Positions 1 to 8,270 of a DNA stretch of 38,425 nt are shown one piece after another. Under the pieces are notes generated by a model. That model had not been told where the DNA came from and searched no databases. It worked only from the letters and a program-made list of their open reading frames with translations. Within the stretch, counting starts at the first letter, position 1. Each line of letters starts with the position of its first letter. Source of the stretch: Pedosphaera parvula Ellin514 (GTDB lineage: Bacteria; Verrucomicrobiota; Verrucomicrobiia; Limisphaerales; JADJPG01); NCBI GenBank assembly GCA_945872975.1, contig CAMCCU010000002.1, forward strand, positions 1 to 38,425, written 5' to 3'. The position numbers and the translations under genes are program-made.

Positions 1-28
1 TGGTCGCGTCTGATAGATCAATTATCAC

Positions 29-658
29 ATGGTTCCGCTACAAAAACTGTTGGGAAAAGAAGACCGGTTCTTTGATCTGTTCGAAGCCAGCGCTGAGCAG
101 GCTTGTGAGAGCGTTCGCGCGCTCCGGAAGTTCCTGCAAAACCTTGGCCCCAATGTTTCGCTCGACGAATTTGCCGCGTCCCGTCGCAAGGACAAAGCCA
201 TCACGGCGGAGATTAACGAGGCGCTCTGCACCAGCTTCCTCACCGCCTTGGAACCGGAGGACATCGAGGCGCTCTCCAGCTGCATCTACAAGGTTCCGAA
301 GACCTGCGAGAAGATCGCCGAGCGCATCCTGCTGGCCCCGCAGCATCTTCAGGGGATCGATCTAACACCGCAGGTCGCCATGCTGGAGAAGGCGACCGAC
401 ACGCTGCTTCTGATGGTGAAAGATTTACGGAAGGGACTGCCGCGTGCCCGCCTTGCGACGCTGAATCAGCAGATGCAAACCATCGAGGGCGACGCGGACA
501 AGGCGACGAACGAGCTGCTCCGGGGCTTGTATAACGCAACGGAGAATCCCGGTCGCGTGCTCTACTTGAAGGATATTTACGAGCTGCTGGAGAAGGTGAC
601 CGATCGCTGCCGGGACGCCGGCAATGTCATCCTCCAGATTGTTCTCAAAGGTTCCTGA
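29..658 (+). CDS. DUF47 / PhoU-like protein (Pit-accessory type)
   Basis: A 209-residue, all-helical, soluble protein that I assign to the DUF47 (PhoU-like, Pit accessory) family. Support comes from its length, the opening LxxLLGKEDRFFDLFEASAEQ-like segment (about residues 4-24), the two-repeat helical layout, and the C-terminal segment YLKDIYELLEKVTDRCRDAGNVI (about residues 180-202), which is typical of the family. Members usually sit beside a Pit phosphate permease and are thought to modulate low-affinity phosphate transport in the cytoplasm. No permease gene follows here, because the next gene is convergent, so a partner could only lie to the left of the window. An in-frame TAG at 14-16 makes the ATG at 29 the first possible ATG start. 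No Shine-Dalgarno sequence is visible. The family call is fairly firm; the phosphate role rests on family knowledge alone. Confidence 0.8.
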   Translation: MVPLQKLLGKEDRFFDLFEASAEQACESVRALRKFLQNLGPNVSLDEFAASRRKDKAITAEINEALCTSFLTALEPEDIEALSSCIYKVPKTCEKIAERILLAPQHLQGIDLTPQVAMLEKATDTLLLMVKDLRKGLPRARLATLNQQMQTIEGDADKATNELLRGLYNATENPGRVLYLKDIYELLEKVTDRCRDAGNVILQIVLKGS

Positions 659-675
659 GGCTGGTCGCCCCGGTG

Positions 676-1179
676 CTACTCGCCTTGCACAGAACGGTCC
701 AGGTGTCTCCCCACATCGATTCGAGCAGCCGCTGCTTCCCGCAGCAGGCGGGTCAGGCCGGGAGGAATCGTCGAGTCGCCCAGCGCATAGTGATTTCTGA
801 GGGCATGTTTGAACGCCTGAGTCACCAGCCAGCGTAACAAACCCCGATGGTCGCGGCGAAAGCGCGTGATTGCAGCCGGGCTGGGCGGTTTGTTGATGAC
901 CTTCCCCTTGATGAGTTCATCCCGATAGCACAGCTCGCTGATTTCCTCGGACTCGCAAATGCCCAGCGCGTAAGCATAGCCCATCAGGATGAGGAGGAAG
1001 CGCGGATGAAAGTTTGGGTTCGCCTTCAAGAACCGCATCAACTCCGGGTTGGCCCAATCGAGGCTGTCCACATCCTCCTCCAGGCGCTTCAGCAAGGCCA
1101 CCTTGTCGGCCCATTGCGTAATGTCCCAAGGAACTTTGAACTTCTCTGTTCGCACCGCGCTGTCCGTTGCTCCGCTCAT
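676..1179 (-). CDS. stand-alone transposase N-terminal domain (DUF772-like) protein
   Basis: This 167-residue protein resembles the N-terminal DNA-binding domain of IS5/IS1182-type transposases (DUF772). The central segment (about residues 50-120) carries the usual pattern: an HPRFLLILMGYAYALGI stretch, SEEISELCYRDE, and ITRFRRDH, followed by a helix. The catalytic DDE part is absent, and the gene ends in an ordinary stop with no transposase remnant downstream. No terminal inverted repeats were seen at its flanks. It may be a domesticated transposase domain acting as a DNA-binding protein, or the remnant of an insertion sequence. The reading frame is intact and its composition matches its neighbours, which favours a maintained gene. 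It is convergent with the DUF47 gene, 17 nt away. Confidence 0.65.
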   Translation of the reverse strand: MSGATDSAVRTEKFKVPWDITQWADKVALLKRLEEDVDSLDWANPELMRFLKANPNFHPRFLLILMGYAYALGICESEEISELCYRDELIKGKVINKPPSPAAITRFRRDHRGLLRWLVTQAFKHALRNHYALGDSTIPPGLTRLLREAAAARIDVGRHLDRSVQGE

Positions 1180-1305
1180 TTTATGCTGTGTGAACTGATG
1201 GTTGGTTTTCCGTAAGGCAACTTCGTCTTCAACTATGGCGAATACGTTACGGGACTGGAAACGATTTGGCGACGATTGAATCGATGAAGAAGCGGCGTTC
1301 CCCGG

Positions 1306-2277
1306 CTACATGATTTTCAGCTTGGGCAGGTCTTGCGAATCCACCAGACCCACCGGTTCCTTCTTCGCGTTCACCACGATCAAGTCGTCGATGTTCCGCT
1401 CGTTAAAAATCTTCAATGCCTCCATCGCCAGGGCGTCATCCTTGAGACAAATAGGATCTCGCGTCATCACGCTGGAGAGCGATCTCATCAGGATTTTCTC
1501 ATCTGTGGCCATGTGCCGGCGCAGGTCGCCATCAGTGAACACGCCGACGAGCTTGCCGCGCGCATTGACCACGCTGACGCTGCCGGACTTCGCGTGCGTC
1601 ATCACGAGCAACGCTTCCTTCACGGTCAAAGCTTCCTGAGCGACGGCATTGCGCGAATCCTTGCGCATGATGTCGCGAACCTGAAGCAGCAGGGAGCGGC
1701 CGATGGCGCCGGCGGGATGATGGCGGGCGAAGTCCTGCTCCTTGAAACCGCGCGCCTGGAGGACCGCCATCGCCAGTGCGTCGCCCATCACCAGCATGGC
1801 CGTGGTGCTGGAGGTCGGCGCGAGATTGAACGGACACGCCTCCTTCGGCACCTTGACGTTCAACACCACATCGCTGCGTTTGGCGACGGTTGACTTGGCG
1901 TTGCCGGTCATGGCGATGATTTGCACCGAGAAGCGCTTCATCGCGGGAAGCAGGTTGATCAACTCCTCCGATTCGCCCGAGTAGCTCAGCGCGAGGACGA
2001 GGTCGCCGTCGTTGAGGATTCCCAGGTCGCCATGCAGCGCGTCCACGCTGTTCAAGACGACGCTCGTTGAACCGGTGCTCGTGAGCGTTGCGGCGATCTT
2101 CTGGCCGATGTTGCCGGACTTCCCGATGCCGACGATGACGATCTTCCCGCGCTGTCCGAGCGTGGCGACGACCAGTTCGACGGCGCGTTCGAAGGCGTCG
2201 TCCAGGAGGGCGCGCACGGCTTTGATGCCGGCGATCTCGATGTCGAACACCGTGCGTGCCCGGGTCAAATGACTCAT
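1306..2277 (-). CDS. kdsD: D-arabinose-5-phosphate isomerase (KdsD/KpsF)
   Basis: This enzyme converts D-ribulose 5-phosphate to D-arabinose 5-phosphate, the first step of Kdo synthesis for lipopolysaccharide, in the cytoplasm. The 323-residue length is normal for the family. An N-terminal SIS domain (about residues 30-190) carries the GIGKSGNIGQKIAATLTSTG sugar-phosphate-binding segment, ALSYSGESEE, and the HPAGAIGR motif. Two CBS domains follow (about residues 200-323), with VFTDGDLRR in the first and VGLVDSQDL in the second. The start ATG is preceded by a C-rich leader without a Shine-Dalgarno sequence. The gene is transcribed divergently from the GT2 gene, so both promoters should lie in 2278-2412. 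It implies a Gram-negative outer membrane with Kdo-containing LPS. Confidence 0.95.
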   Translation of the reverse strand: MSHLTRARTVFDIEIAGIKAVRALLDDAFERAVELVVATLGQRGKIVIVGIGKSGNIGQKIAATLTSTGSTSVVLNSVDALHGDLGILNDGDLVLALSYSGESEELINLLPAMKRFSVQIIAMTGNAKSTVAKRSDVVLNVKVPKEACPFNLAPTSSTTAMLVMGDALAMAVLQARGFKEQDFARHHPAGAIGRSLLLQVRDIMRKDSRNAVAQEALTVKEALLVMTHAKSGSVSVVNARGKLVGVFTDGDLRRHMATDEKILMRSLSSVMTRDPICLKDDALAMEALKIFNERNIDDLIVVNAKKEPVGLVDSQDLPKLKIM

Positions 2278-2412
2278 GGCTGCGGAGGTTGCCAGCGGCG
2301 CAGAATGGTTTCAATGCCGCAATGCGCGCCGCGATTTCGCACTTAACGAACCAACTTCAAGGTTGAGTTCAAGGGGTTCCTCGCTTAGTTGTCTTCGGGC
2401 ATTGTCCCATGC

Positions 2413-3147
2413 ATGAGCCAGAAAACATTAGTCATCGTCCCGACCTACAACGAGCGCGATAATCTGCCGCCGCTGGTTCAACGCCTGATGGCGTTGCCGG
2501 TCGAGGTGGATGTGCTGGTGGTCGATGACAATTCGCCGGACGGAACGGGAAAGCTGGCGGATGAATTGGTCGCCAAAAATCCCCGGCTGCACGTCCTGCA
2601 TCGCAAGGACAAGGACGGATTGGGTCGGGCTTACTGCGCGGGTTTCGGCTGGGCGCTCCAGCGGGATTACGAATTCATCTTCGAGATGGACGGCGATTTC
2701 TCGCATAACCCCGATGACACTCCGGTCTTCCTCAAAGCCGCGCAGAACGCCGATCTCGTCATCGGCTCGCGTTATTGCGATGGCATTCGCGTCATCAACT
2801 GGCCGCTGAACCGGCTCATCTTGAGCATGGGCGCCGGCATGTATGTGCGCTTCGTCACCGGGATGCGCATCAGCGATCCGACGGGCGGCTTCAAATGTTT
2901 CCGCCGTCGCGCTCTCCAGAGTTTGAACCTCGATGCCGTGCGCTCGAACGGCTACAGCTTCCAGGTGGAGCTGAGCCACAAGATCTGGATGCAGGGGATG
3001 CGGATCGCCGAAGTCCCGATCATCTTCACCGACCGGATTCAAGGCAGCTCCAAGATGTCGCGGAAGATCGTCTGGGAAGCCTTCTGGATGGTGTGGCGCC
3101 TGTGGTTCCAGGCGGGCCTGCGCCGTTCGCCGAAACACCGGACCTGA
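2413..3147 (+). CDS. polyprenol-phosphate mannosyltransferase-like GT2 glycosyltransferase
   Basis: This 244-residue GT-A fold enzyme belongs to glycosyltransferase family 2, of the dolichol/polyprenol-phosphate mannose synthase type. It would transfer a hexose (mannose or glucose) from a nucleotide sugar to a lipid phosphate at the inner face of the membrane. Visible motifs are IVPTYNERDNL near the start, VVDDNSPDGT, EMDGDFSHNP (the DxD metal/nucleotide site), IGSRY and DPTGGFKCFRR. No C-terminal membrane domain is present, as in single-domain bacterial enzymes. I chose the ATG at 2413. A TTG 24 nt upstream would add eight residues (MSSGIVPC) that fit the family poorly. The donor sugar cannot be read from the sequence. 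Confidence 0.88.
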   Translation: MSQKTLVIVPTYNERDNLPPLVQRLMALPVEVDVLVVDDNSPDGTGKLADELVAKNPRLHVLHRKDKDGLGRAYCAGFGWALQRDYEFIFEMDGDFSHNPDDTPVFLKAAQNADLVIGSRYCDGIRVINWPLNRLILSMGAGMYVRFVTGMRISDPTGGFKCFRRRALQSLNLDAVRSNGYSFQVELSHKIWMQGMRIAEVPIIFTDRIQGSSKMSRKIVWEAFWMVWRLWFQAGLRRSPKHRT

Positions 3148-3291
3148 TCGCTCATTCGCCGAATGCTGACGGCTGGACGCACCGTTGGCTCCGGTCCCTG
3201 ACTGCACCAGGAATCGCCAACGGAAGCCGTTCCTGACAGGCTGCTTTTTCCTCTAGGCGACGCTGGTTCGCCTCCACATACTCGCACCGCA

Positions 3292-4719
3292 ATGAATACA
3301 GTTGGCGTTGGCACTGTTCCCGAATCCATAGGCACCCACCAGAAGGCTCTCCGCATCAATCTCGACAAGGCTGTCTATGGCACCTTCGCCGAGATCGGGG
3401 CCGGACAGGAGGTCGCCCGCTGGTTTTTCCGTGTCGGCGGCGCGTCCGGCACGATCGCGAAAACGATCTCGGCCTACGACATGCAGGTGAGCGATGCGAT
3501 CTATGGCAAGTGCGAGCGTTACGTCGGACGCCAGCGACTGCTCACCATGCTGGACCATGAGTATGGGCTGCTGCTGGAACGTTTGAGGGAGCAACGCGGC
3601 GAGAGCACGCGCTTCTTCGCCTTCGCCGAAACGGCCGCCGCCCAGGGCTACATCCATCGCGACGAATGCCACGGATGGATGGGGGTTCGGTTCCAATCCG
3701 AGCCCGGTGCCGAGCCTTCGCAGATTCTTCTGCACGTCCGCATGGTGGACAAAGAAAACCTACCGCAACAGGAAGCGCTCGGCATCGTCGGCGTGAACCT
3801 GCTCTACGGCGCCATCTATCACACGCGCGAACCGGAGACGATCATCCAGTCGCTGATCGACTCGCTCACGCCGGAACGGATCGAGGTGGACATGATCAAG
3901 TTCTCCGGCCCGGCTTACGCCGCGCTGGACAACCGCTTGATGAGCCTGCAACTCGTGCAACGCGGCCTGACGCGCGCCGCGATGTTCACGGCCAACGGCG
4001 AGGTGGTGAACGCCGCCGAGACGCTTTACAAGAAGCCCATCCTCGTCGAGCGCGGGAGCTTCCGGCCCGTCACGAAGGTCACGCTCGACATGCTGCACTG
4101 CGCTCAGGCGCAATTCGTGCAGGAGCCCGGCGTGGAAGGCGAGGAGACGCTGGTGCTGATGGAGATGACGTTGAAGAACCTGGCGGATGGCGGCGCGATC
4201 GATCACCGCGACTTCCTCGACCGCGTGGACATCCTCAGCACGCTGGGCAAGACCGTGATGGTCTCGAACTACGCGGAGTTCCACCGTCTGGCGTCGTATC
4301 TCTTTCGCTACACGAAGAAGAAGATCGGCATCGTCATGGGCGTGCCGACGCTGCGCGAGATTTTCGACGAGAAGTATTACGCGGATCTCGAGGGCGGCAT
4401 TCTCGAATCGTTCGGGCGCATGTTCAAAAACGATCTCAAGCTCTACGTCTATCCGCAGCAGGAACAAAAGAACGGCGCGCTCATCACCGCCGGGAACATG
4501 CGCGTCGCGCCGCATCTCAGCCATCTCTTCGCCTACCTCCACGAGAATCGTTACATCGAGGCCTTGCGGGATATCGACGAGAAATGCCTGCCCATCCTCT
4601 CCCGCAGCGCCCTCGCCAAGATCAAGAGCGGCGATGCCTCGTGGGAAGAAATGGTGCCCGCCGAAGTTTCAGCGATCATCAAGGAGCGGCGGCTCCTGGG
4701 CTATCAACCGCAGGCGTAG
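3292..4719 (+). CDS. conserved protein of unknown function, 475 residues
   Basis: I do not recognise a characterised function. The protein is soluble, with no signal peptide or membrane segment. Notable is a Gly-rich stretch at about residues 34-60 (EIGAGQEVARWFFRVGGASG followed by TIAKTISAYD), which looks like a conserved active or binding site. I have an unverified memory of similar proteins in Bacteroidetes and Verrucomicrobia that carry inconsistent automatic names such as nicotinate-nucleotide adenylyltransferase or TonB-dependent receptor; nothing visible here supports either. The C-terminal third contains IVMGVPTLREIFDEKYY and ITAGNMRVAPHLSHLFAYL. A SAM-methyltransferase-like gene starts 15 nt downstream and is probably co-transcribed. 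The start ATG is preceded by a C-rich leader without a Shine-Dalgarno sequence. Confidence 0.85.
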   Translation: MNTVGVGTVPESIGTHQKALRINLDKAVYGTFAEIGAGQEVARWFFRVGGASGTIAKTISAYDMQVSDAIYGKCERYVGRQRLLTMLDHEYGLLLERLREQRGESTRFFAFAETAAAQGYIHRDECHGWMGVRFQSEPGAEPSQILLHVRMVDKENLPQQEALGIVGVNLLYGAIYHTREPETIIQSLIDSLTPERIEVDMIKFSGPAYAALDNRLMSLQLVQRGLTRAAMFTANGEVVNAAETLYKKPILVERGSFRPVTKVTLDMLHCAQAQFVQEPGVEGEETLVLMEMTLKNLADGGAIDHRDFLDRVDILSTLGKTVMVSNYAEFHRLASYLFRYTKKKIGIVMGVPTLREIFDEKYYADLEGGILESFGRMFKNDLKLYVYPQQEQKNGALITAGNMRVAPHLSHLFAYLHENRYIEALRDIDEKCLPILSRSALAKIKSGDASWEEMVPAEVSAIIKERRLLGYQPQA

Positions 4720-4734
4720 CGCCCTTCCGCCCTC

Positions 4735-5439
4735 ATGAGCAAGCAAGGTCTCGTCCTCGAAAAAGTCGTGCTCCTCGGCCGCACGTTCGAAGAATACGTC
4801 CTCTACTTCGCCCTCGATCCCGAAGCCTTGCGCGGACGTTCGGTGCTCGATGTCGCATCGGGTGTCAGCTCCTTTTGCGCGGAGGCCAACGCGCAAGACA
4901 TTCACGCCACCGCCTTCGATCTCATCTACGATTCCTCGCCCGACGAGATCCAATCCCGCTGCGAGCCGGACCTGGATCAAGTCACGCGGAATATCGCGCT
5001 GGCGAAAACTTACAAGTGGGATTTCTACCAGTCACCGGAGGGAATGCGGCGCTACCGCGAGCGCGCCTACCGGGCGTTCCTCGCCGATTACCGGACGCAG
5101 CGCGGTGCGCGCTATGTCGCGGGCAATCTGCCACGGCTCCCGTTCGCCGACGGGCAGTTCGACATCACACTGACTTCCTATCTGCTCTTTGTTTACGAAC
5201 ACCGCTTCGACTACAAGTTCCACAAACGATCCGTCCTCGAGATGATGCGCGTCACCAGGGACGAAGCGCGTTGCTATCCCATTGTCACCTTCGAGGCGAG
5301 TCGCAGCAGCTACATTGACAGGCTGCAAAGCGATCCGGACCTCGGGCATCTGACGTTTGAACAAGTCCGCACCGACTTTGAATTTCTGATCGGATCGAAT
5401 TTCTTCCTGCGCATCCGCCACCGCGCCGGGGCAAAATAA
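4735..5439 (+). CDS. SAM-dependent methyltransferase-like protein
   Basis: A 234-residue protein with a Rossmann-type methyltransferase pattern. VLDVASGVSSFCAEA (about residues 37-51) matches motif I, although the usual GCG is replaced by ASG. It is followed by TAFDLIYD, then RYVAGNLPRLPFADGQFDITLTS, which is the typical motif IV region of class I methyltransferases. The substrate is unknown. The gene lies 15 nt after the 475-residue unknown, which suggests one transcript and related roles. Its TAA stop lies inside the U-run of the terminator that belongs to the opposing EF-hand gene. The altered motif I leaves open a non-methylating or weakly SAM-binding member. Confidence 0.72.
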   Translation: MSKQGLVLEKVVLLGRTFEEYVLYFALDPEALRGRSVLDVASGVSSFCAEANAQDIHATAFDLIYDSSPDEIQSRCEPDLDQVTRNIALAKTYKWDFYQSPEGMRRYRERAYRAFLADYRTQRGARYVAGNLPRLPFADGQFDITLTSYLLFVYEHRFDYKFHKRSVLEMMRVTRDEARCYPIVTFEASRSSYIDRLQSDPDLGHLTFEQVRTDFEFLIGSNFFLRIRHRAGAK

Positions 5440-5481
5440 AACCCCACCGTCAATCCAGCCAGAGGCCGACTGACGATGGGG
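5433..5481 (-). terminator. intrinsic terminator of the EF-hand gene
   Basis: On the minus strand an 11-bp stem (5471-5481 with 5442-5452, one mismatch) encloses an 18-nt loop that holds a further GCC/GGC mini-stem. It is followed directly by TTTTATTTT (5441 down to 5433). It lies 20 nt past the stop of the minus-strand EF-hand gene. The plus strand has no T-run after the stem, so it is directional. The U-run overlaps the stop codon of the convergent methyltransferase gene. Confidence 0.8.
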
Positions 5482-5500
5482 CTAAAGCTAAAGGAAAGCC

Positions 5501-5764
5501 TTATTCCTTCTTCTTGCGGGGGCCACCAAGACCGGCCTTCTGCATCTTCTCCTTGTCCTCGGCGCTGATTTCTTTGCGCTCTTCGGGGGAGAGTTTGCCA
5601 TCTTTATCTTTGTCGTATTTGCCAGTGATTTCCTTGCGGAGAGCCTTCTGCTCTTCCGTCAACGCGGGGCGCTTGGGCTTCTCCGGCGCCTTTTCATCTT
5701 CAGCGCGAGCCGAGAAGGCCATGGCGCTGGTCAAACCAACTACAAGAATCAATACACGCAACAT
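5501..5764 (-). CDS. small secreted EF-hand protein
   Basis: An 87-residue exported protein. Residues 1-21 form a signal peptide (MLRVLILVVGLTSAMAFSARA), and the mature part is rich in Lys and Glu. It contains one canonical EF-hand loop at residues 51-62, with D51, D53, D55, G56, L58 and E62 in the calcium-ligand positions. The tail is strongly basic (GGPRKKKE). An upstream in-frame ATG would add 43 residues before the signal peptide, so the start at 5764 is preferred. Small proteins with a signal peptide and EF-hand are frequent in planctomycetes and verrucomicrobia; their roles are unknown, and calcium binding here is inferred from the motif. Confidence 0.8.
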   Translation of the reverse strand: MLRVLILVVGLTSAMAFSARAEDEKAPEKPKRPALTEEQKALRKEITGKYDKDKDGKLSPEERKEISAEDKEKMQKAGLGGPRKKKE

Positions 5765-5958
5765 ATGAGGAATCTTTCTATCGTTTATTGTTTGTTTAAC
5801 TGTCGTTGCCGACACAGTGAATGACGCGGTGGGCGAAACGGGGGTTACAACTCTTTTACCCCCCCTTAACCACCGACCAGCTGGCGAATGCAACCGGGAA
5901 CGACCTCGACAATCGAAACGGGAATCTTTACACGAGACTCATCGTCAACCCTCACTAC

Positions 5959-6891
5959 ATGCTCCCGCTTATGCGAACCGCGCCCATTCTCGCCCTCCTC
6001 GTCACAATGGTTCTCATCCCGACGCTCGCGCGAGCGGAGGACGAACTTCCCTACGTCCAACGCAAAGATATCGTCTTCGGCGAGGTACATGGGACCGGTT
6101 TACTGATGGATATTTTCACACCGAAGGGAAAGTCCAACGGCCTCGCCATCGTCGATGTCGTCAGCGGCGCGTGGTATTCCGACCGGAACAAGATTCGCGA
6201 CCACACCATCGCGCAGCTCTACAACATTTACTGCTCGCGAGGCTACATCGTCTTCGCGGCGCGACCGGGCTCGAAGACGCGCTACACCGCCGCCGAGATG
6301 GATCAACATGTGAAGCTGGCGATCCGTTATGCGAAGGAACACGCGGGCGAATTCAGCATCGACCCGTTGCGACTCGGCATCACGGGCGCATCCGCCGGCG
6401 GACACCTCGCGACGCTCGCCGCCCTCACGCCCGTCGAGGCAAAGGCAAACTCCAAGAATCCGCTGGAGCGCCATGACACCACCGTGCGCGCCGTCGGCGT
6501 CTTCTTCCCGCCAACGGACCTGGTCGATTGGGACAACGGCAAGGAGCCGGACATGAAGATTCTCGCTCCCCTGCTCTTCTTGAACGGCAAGCAAGGGCAC
6601 AGTGACGAGGAGATCAAGAAAGCCGCGAGAGCCGTCTCGCCGCTCCATCGCGTCGGCAAGCCCACCACTCCCTTCCTGCTCATCCACGGCGACGCGGACA
6701 AAGTCGTTCCTCTCTCGCACTCCGAGAGATTGGTCGCTGCGATCAAGAGCGCCGGAGGTTCAGCCGAGCTGATTGTCAAAGCCGGCGGTGGCCATCCATG
6801 GCTCACCATGTCGCAGGAAGTGCGAGTAATGGCCGACTGGTTCGACAAACAATTGAGCCCATCAGCACCGCCCGCCAGTTCAACGAAGTAA
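5959..6891 (+). CDS. exported alpha/beta-hydrolase (esterase-like)
   Basis: A 310-residue alpha/beta-hydrolase with an N-terminal signal peptide (cleavage likely after ALARA-type residues 24-26). The catalytic triad can be placed: nucleophile S145 in GASAGG, Asp in HGDADKVVP (about residue 247), and His in GGGHPW (about residue 279). The usual HGGG oxyanion segment is replaced by DVVSGAW (about residues 67-72). The protein most resembles BD-FAE-like and carbohydrate-esterase families. It is predicted to act in the periplasm or outside the cell on an acyl or aryl ester; the substrate cannot be read. The ATG at 5959 precedes the signal peptide; an ATG at 5971 is an equally workable start. The longer frame back to 5821 is implausible. 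Confidence 0.8.
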   Translation: MLPLMRTAPILALLVTMVLIPTLARAEDELPYVQRKDIVFGEVHGTGLLMDIFTPKGKSNGLAIVDVVSGAWYSDRNKIRDHTIAQLYNIYCSRGYIVFAARPGSKTRYTAAEMDQHVKLAIRYAKEHAGEFSIDPLRLGITGASAGGHLATLAALTPVEAKANSKNPLERHDTTVRAVGVFFPPTDLVDWDNGKEPDMKILAPLLFLNGKQGHSDEEIKKAARAVSPLHRVGKPTTPFLLIHGDADKVVPLSHSERLVAAIKSAGGSAELIVKAGGGHPWLTMSQEVRVMADWFDKQLSPSAPPASSTK

Positions 6892-6959
6892 TCCTCCATC
6901 ATCCGGACGAGGCAAACTTTACCCTTGTCCCTCCTCTCGCTCATCGCAATCGTACCGCA

Positions 6960-7742
6960 ATGGTCGCCGCCAAAGTAACGCCTGCCGATCTTCGCGCGAT
7001 GAAATCTCGCGGAGAACTCATTCCTTCGCTCACGGCCTACGATTATCCGCTCGCCAAGCTCCTCGATGAAGCCGGCATCCCGCTCATCCTCGTCGGCGAT
7101 TCGCTCGGCATGGTTGTGCTCGGGTACCCGGATACCACGCACGTGACGATGGCGGAAATGGAGCATCACGTCCGCGCCGTGGCCCGCGCCAGACCACGCG
7201 CCTTGCTGGCCGCCGACCTTCCCTACCACAGCTACGAGAATCCGCGCAGCGCGCTGGAGAATTCGCAGCGCCTCGTCGCCGCCGGTGCCGAAGCCGTGAA
7301 GGCCGAAGGCGGTCGATCCATCCTCGAGCAAGTGCGCGCCATCGTCGGCGCAGGCATTCCGTTTCTCGGCCACCTCGGCATGTTGCCGCAGAGCGTGCTG
7401 GAGGAAGGCGGCTATCACATCAAGGGCAGGCAGGACGCCGAACGCGCCGCCCTCCTCGCCGACGCAAAGGCACTAGAAGAAGCCGGGGCCTTCGGCATTG
7501 TGCTTGAGCTCGTCACGCCTCCCGTGGCGAGGGAGATTTCGCAATCCATCTCGATCCCCACCATCGGCATCGGCTCCGGCCCGGATTGCGACGGACAGAT
7601 TCTGGTGACGCCCGATCTCGTCGGTGGCTTTCCGTGGTTCACTCCAAAGTTCGTCAAGCCGCGCATCCACACGGGCGACGACATCCGTGCTGCTGTTGCC
7701 GAATGGAGCCAGACTCTCTTGAAGCCAAAATCATCCCCGTGA
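6960..7742 (+). CDS. panB: 3-methyl-2-oxobutanoate hydroxymethyltransferase (PanB)
   Basis: This enzyme adds a hydroxymethyl group from 5,10-methylene-THF to alpha-ketoisovalerate to give ketopantoate, the first committed step of pantothenate and CoA synthesis. At 260 residues it has the usual length. Recognisable blocks are SLTAYDYPLAKLLDEAG, ILVGDSLGMVVLGY with the Mg-binding Asp, THVTMAEMEHHVRAV, AADLPYHSY, GAEAVKAEGG, FLGHLGMLPQ, and IPTIGIGSGPDCDGQILV. A longer in-frame extension to 6798 overlaps the preceding esterase and lacks family similarity, so the ATG at 6960 is chosen. The stop codon overlaps the likely GTG start of moaC. The methylene-THF it uses could come from the SHMT module encoded at 9486-11654. 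Confidence 0.95.
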   Translation: MVAAKVTPADLRAMKSRGELIPSLTAYDYPLAKLLDEAGIPLILVGDSLGMVVLGYPDTTHVTMAEMEHHVRAVARARPRALLAADLPYHSYENPRSALENSQRLVAAGAEAVKAEGGRSILEQVRAIVGAGIPFLGHLGMLPQSVLEEGGYHIKGRQDAERAALLADAKALEEAGAFGIVLELVTPPVAREISQSISIPTIGIGSGPDCDGQILVTPDLVGGFPWFTPKFVKPRIHTGDDIRAAVAEWSQTLLKPKSSP

Positions 7743-8200
7743 AACTCACCCACATCGATTCCCGCGGCCAGGCCAGCATGGTTGACGTTTCCCACAAGCC
7801 CATCGTGCTCCGCGAAGCCTTGGCGCGCGGCGAGATTCGTTTGCAGAAGGCAACCATCGCCCTCATCCAGTCGAACCAGATCGCGAAAGGCAACGTGCTC
7901 GCCACCGCCCGCATCGCCGGCATTCAGGCCGCGAAGAAGACCGGCGAGCTCATCCCCCTCTGTCATCCGCTGCCCATCACGCACTGCGAGGTGGACTTTG
8001 AGATTCCGAAAACTCGCGACCGCATCGCCATCAGCGCCAGCGCCAAGATCGCGGCGCAAACCGGCATCGAGATGGAAGCGCTCACCGCCGTCGCCATCGC
8101 CGCGCTGACGATCTACGACATGTGCAAGGCGGTGGACAAACGCATGACCATCGGCGCGATCAAGCTCGTGTCGAAGACCAAACGAGAGCTCAAGCAGTGA
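7739..8200 (+). CDS. moaC: cyclic pyranopterin monophosphate synthase (MoaC)
   Basis: MoaC acts after MoaA to form cyclic pyranopterin monophosphate in molybdenum-cofactor synthesis. The 153-residue product carries the family signatures: KLTHIDSRGQASMVDVS at the N-terminus, the LCHPLPITHCEVDFEI segment with its conserved His residues, and GIEMEALTAVAIAALTIYDMCKAVDK. I chose the GTG at 7739, whose GTGA overlaps the panB TGA by 4 nt and gives the usual N-terminus. An in-frame ATG at 7703 would add 12 residues and overlap panB by 40 nt; it remains possible. The mogA/moaB-type gene follows 70 nt downstream, consistent with a cofactor cluster, but no moaA, moaD or moaE is in the window. Confidence 0.93.
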   Translation: MKLTHIDSRGQASMVDVSHKPIVLREALARGEIRLQKATIALIQSNQIAKGNVLATARIAGIQAAKKTGELIPLCHPLPITHCEVDFEIPKTRDRIAISASAKIAAQTGIEMEALTAVAIAALTIYDMCKAVDKRMTIGAIKLVSKTKRELKQ

Positions 8201-8270
8201 CTGTGACCGCTGACGCACCACTCTTCGATTCCTGATTTACCGTTCCTTCCCGCACTGCTTAACTCCCGCC

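Noticed and set aside
1532-2314. 260-residue minus-strand frame overlapping kdsD
   Set aside because: It is in another frame of kdsD, which has full family motifs; the translation is Arg/His-rich with no domain.
3666-5318. 550-residue plus-strand frame overlapping two genes
   Set aside because: It is the +1 frame shadow of two well-supported genes; its Arg/Ala/His-rich composition is typical of a shadow in GC-rich coding DNA.
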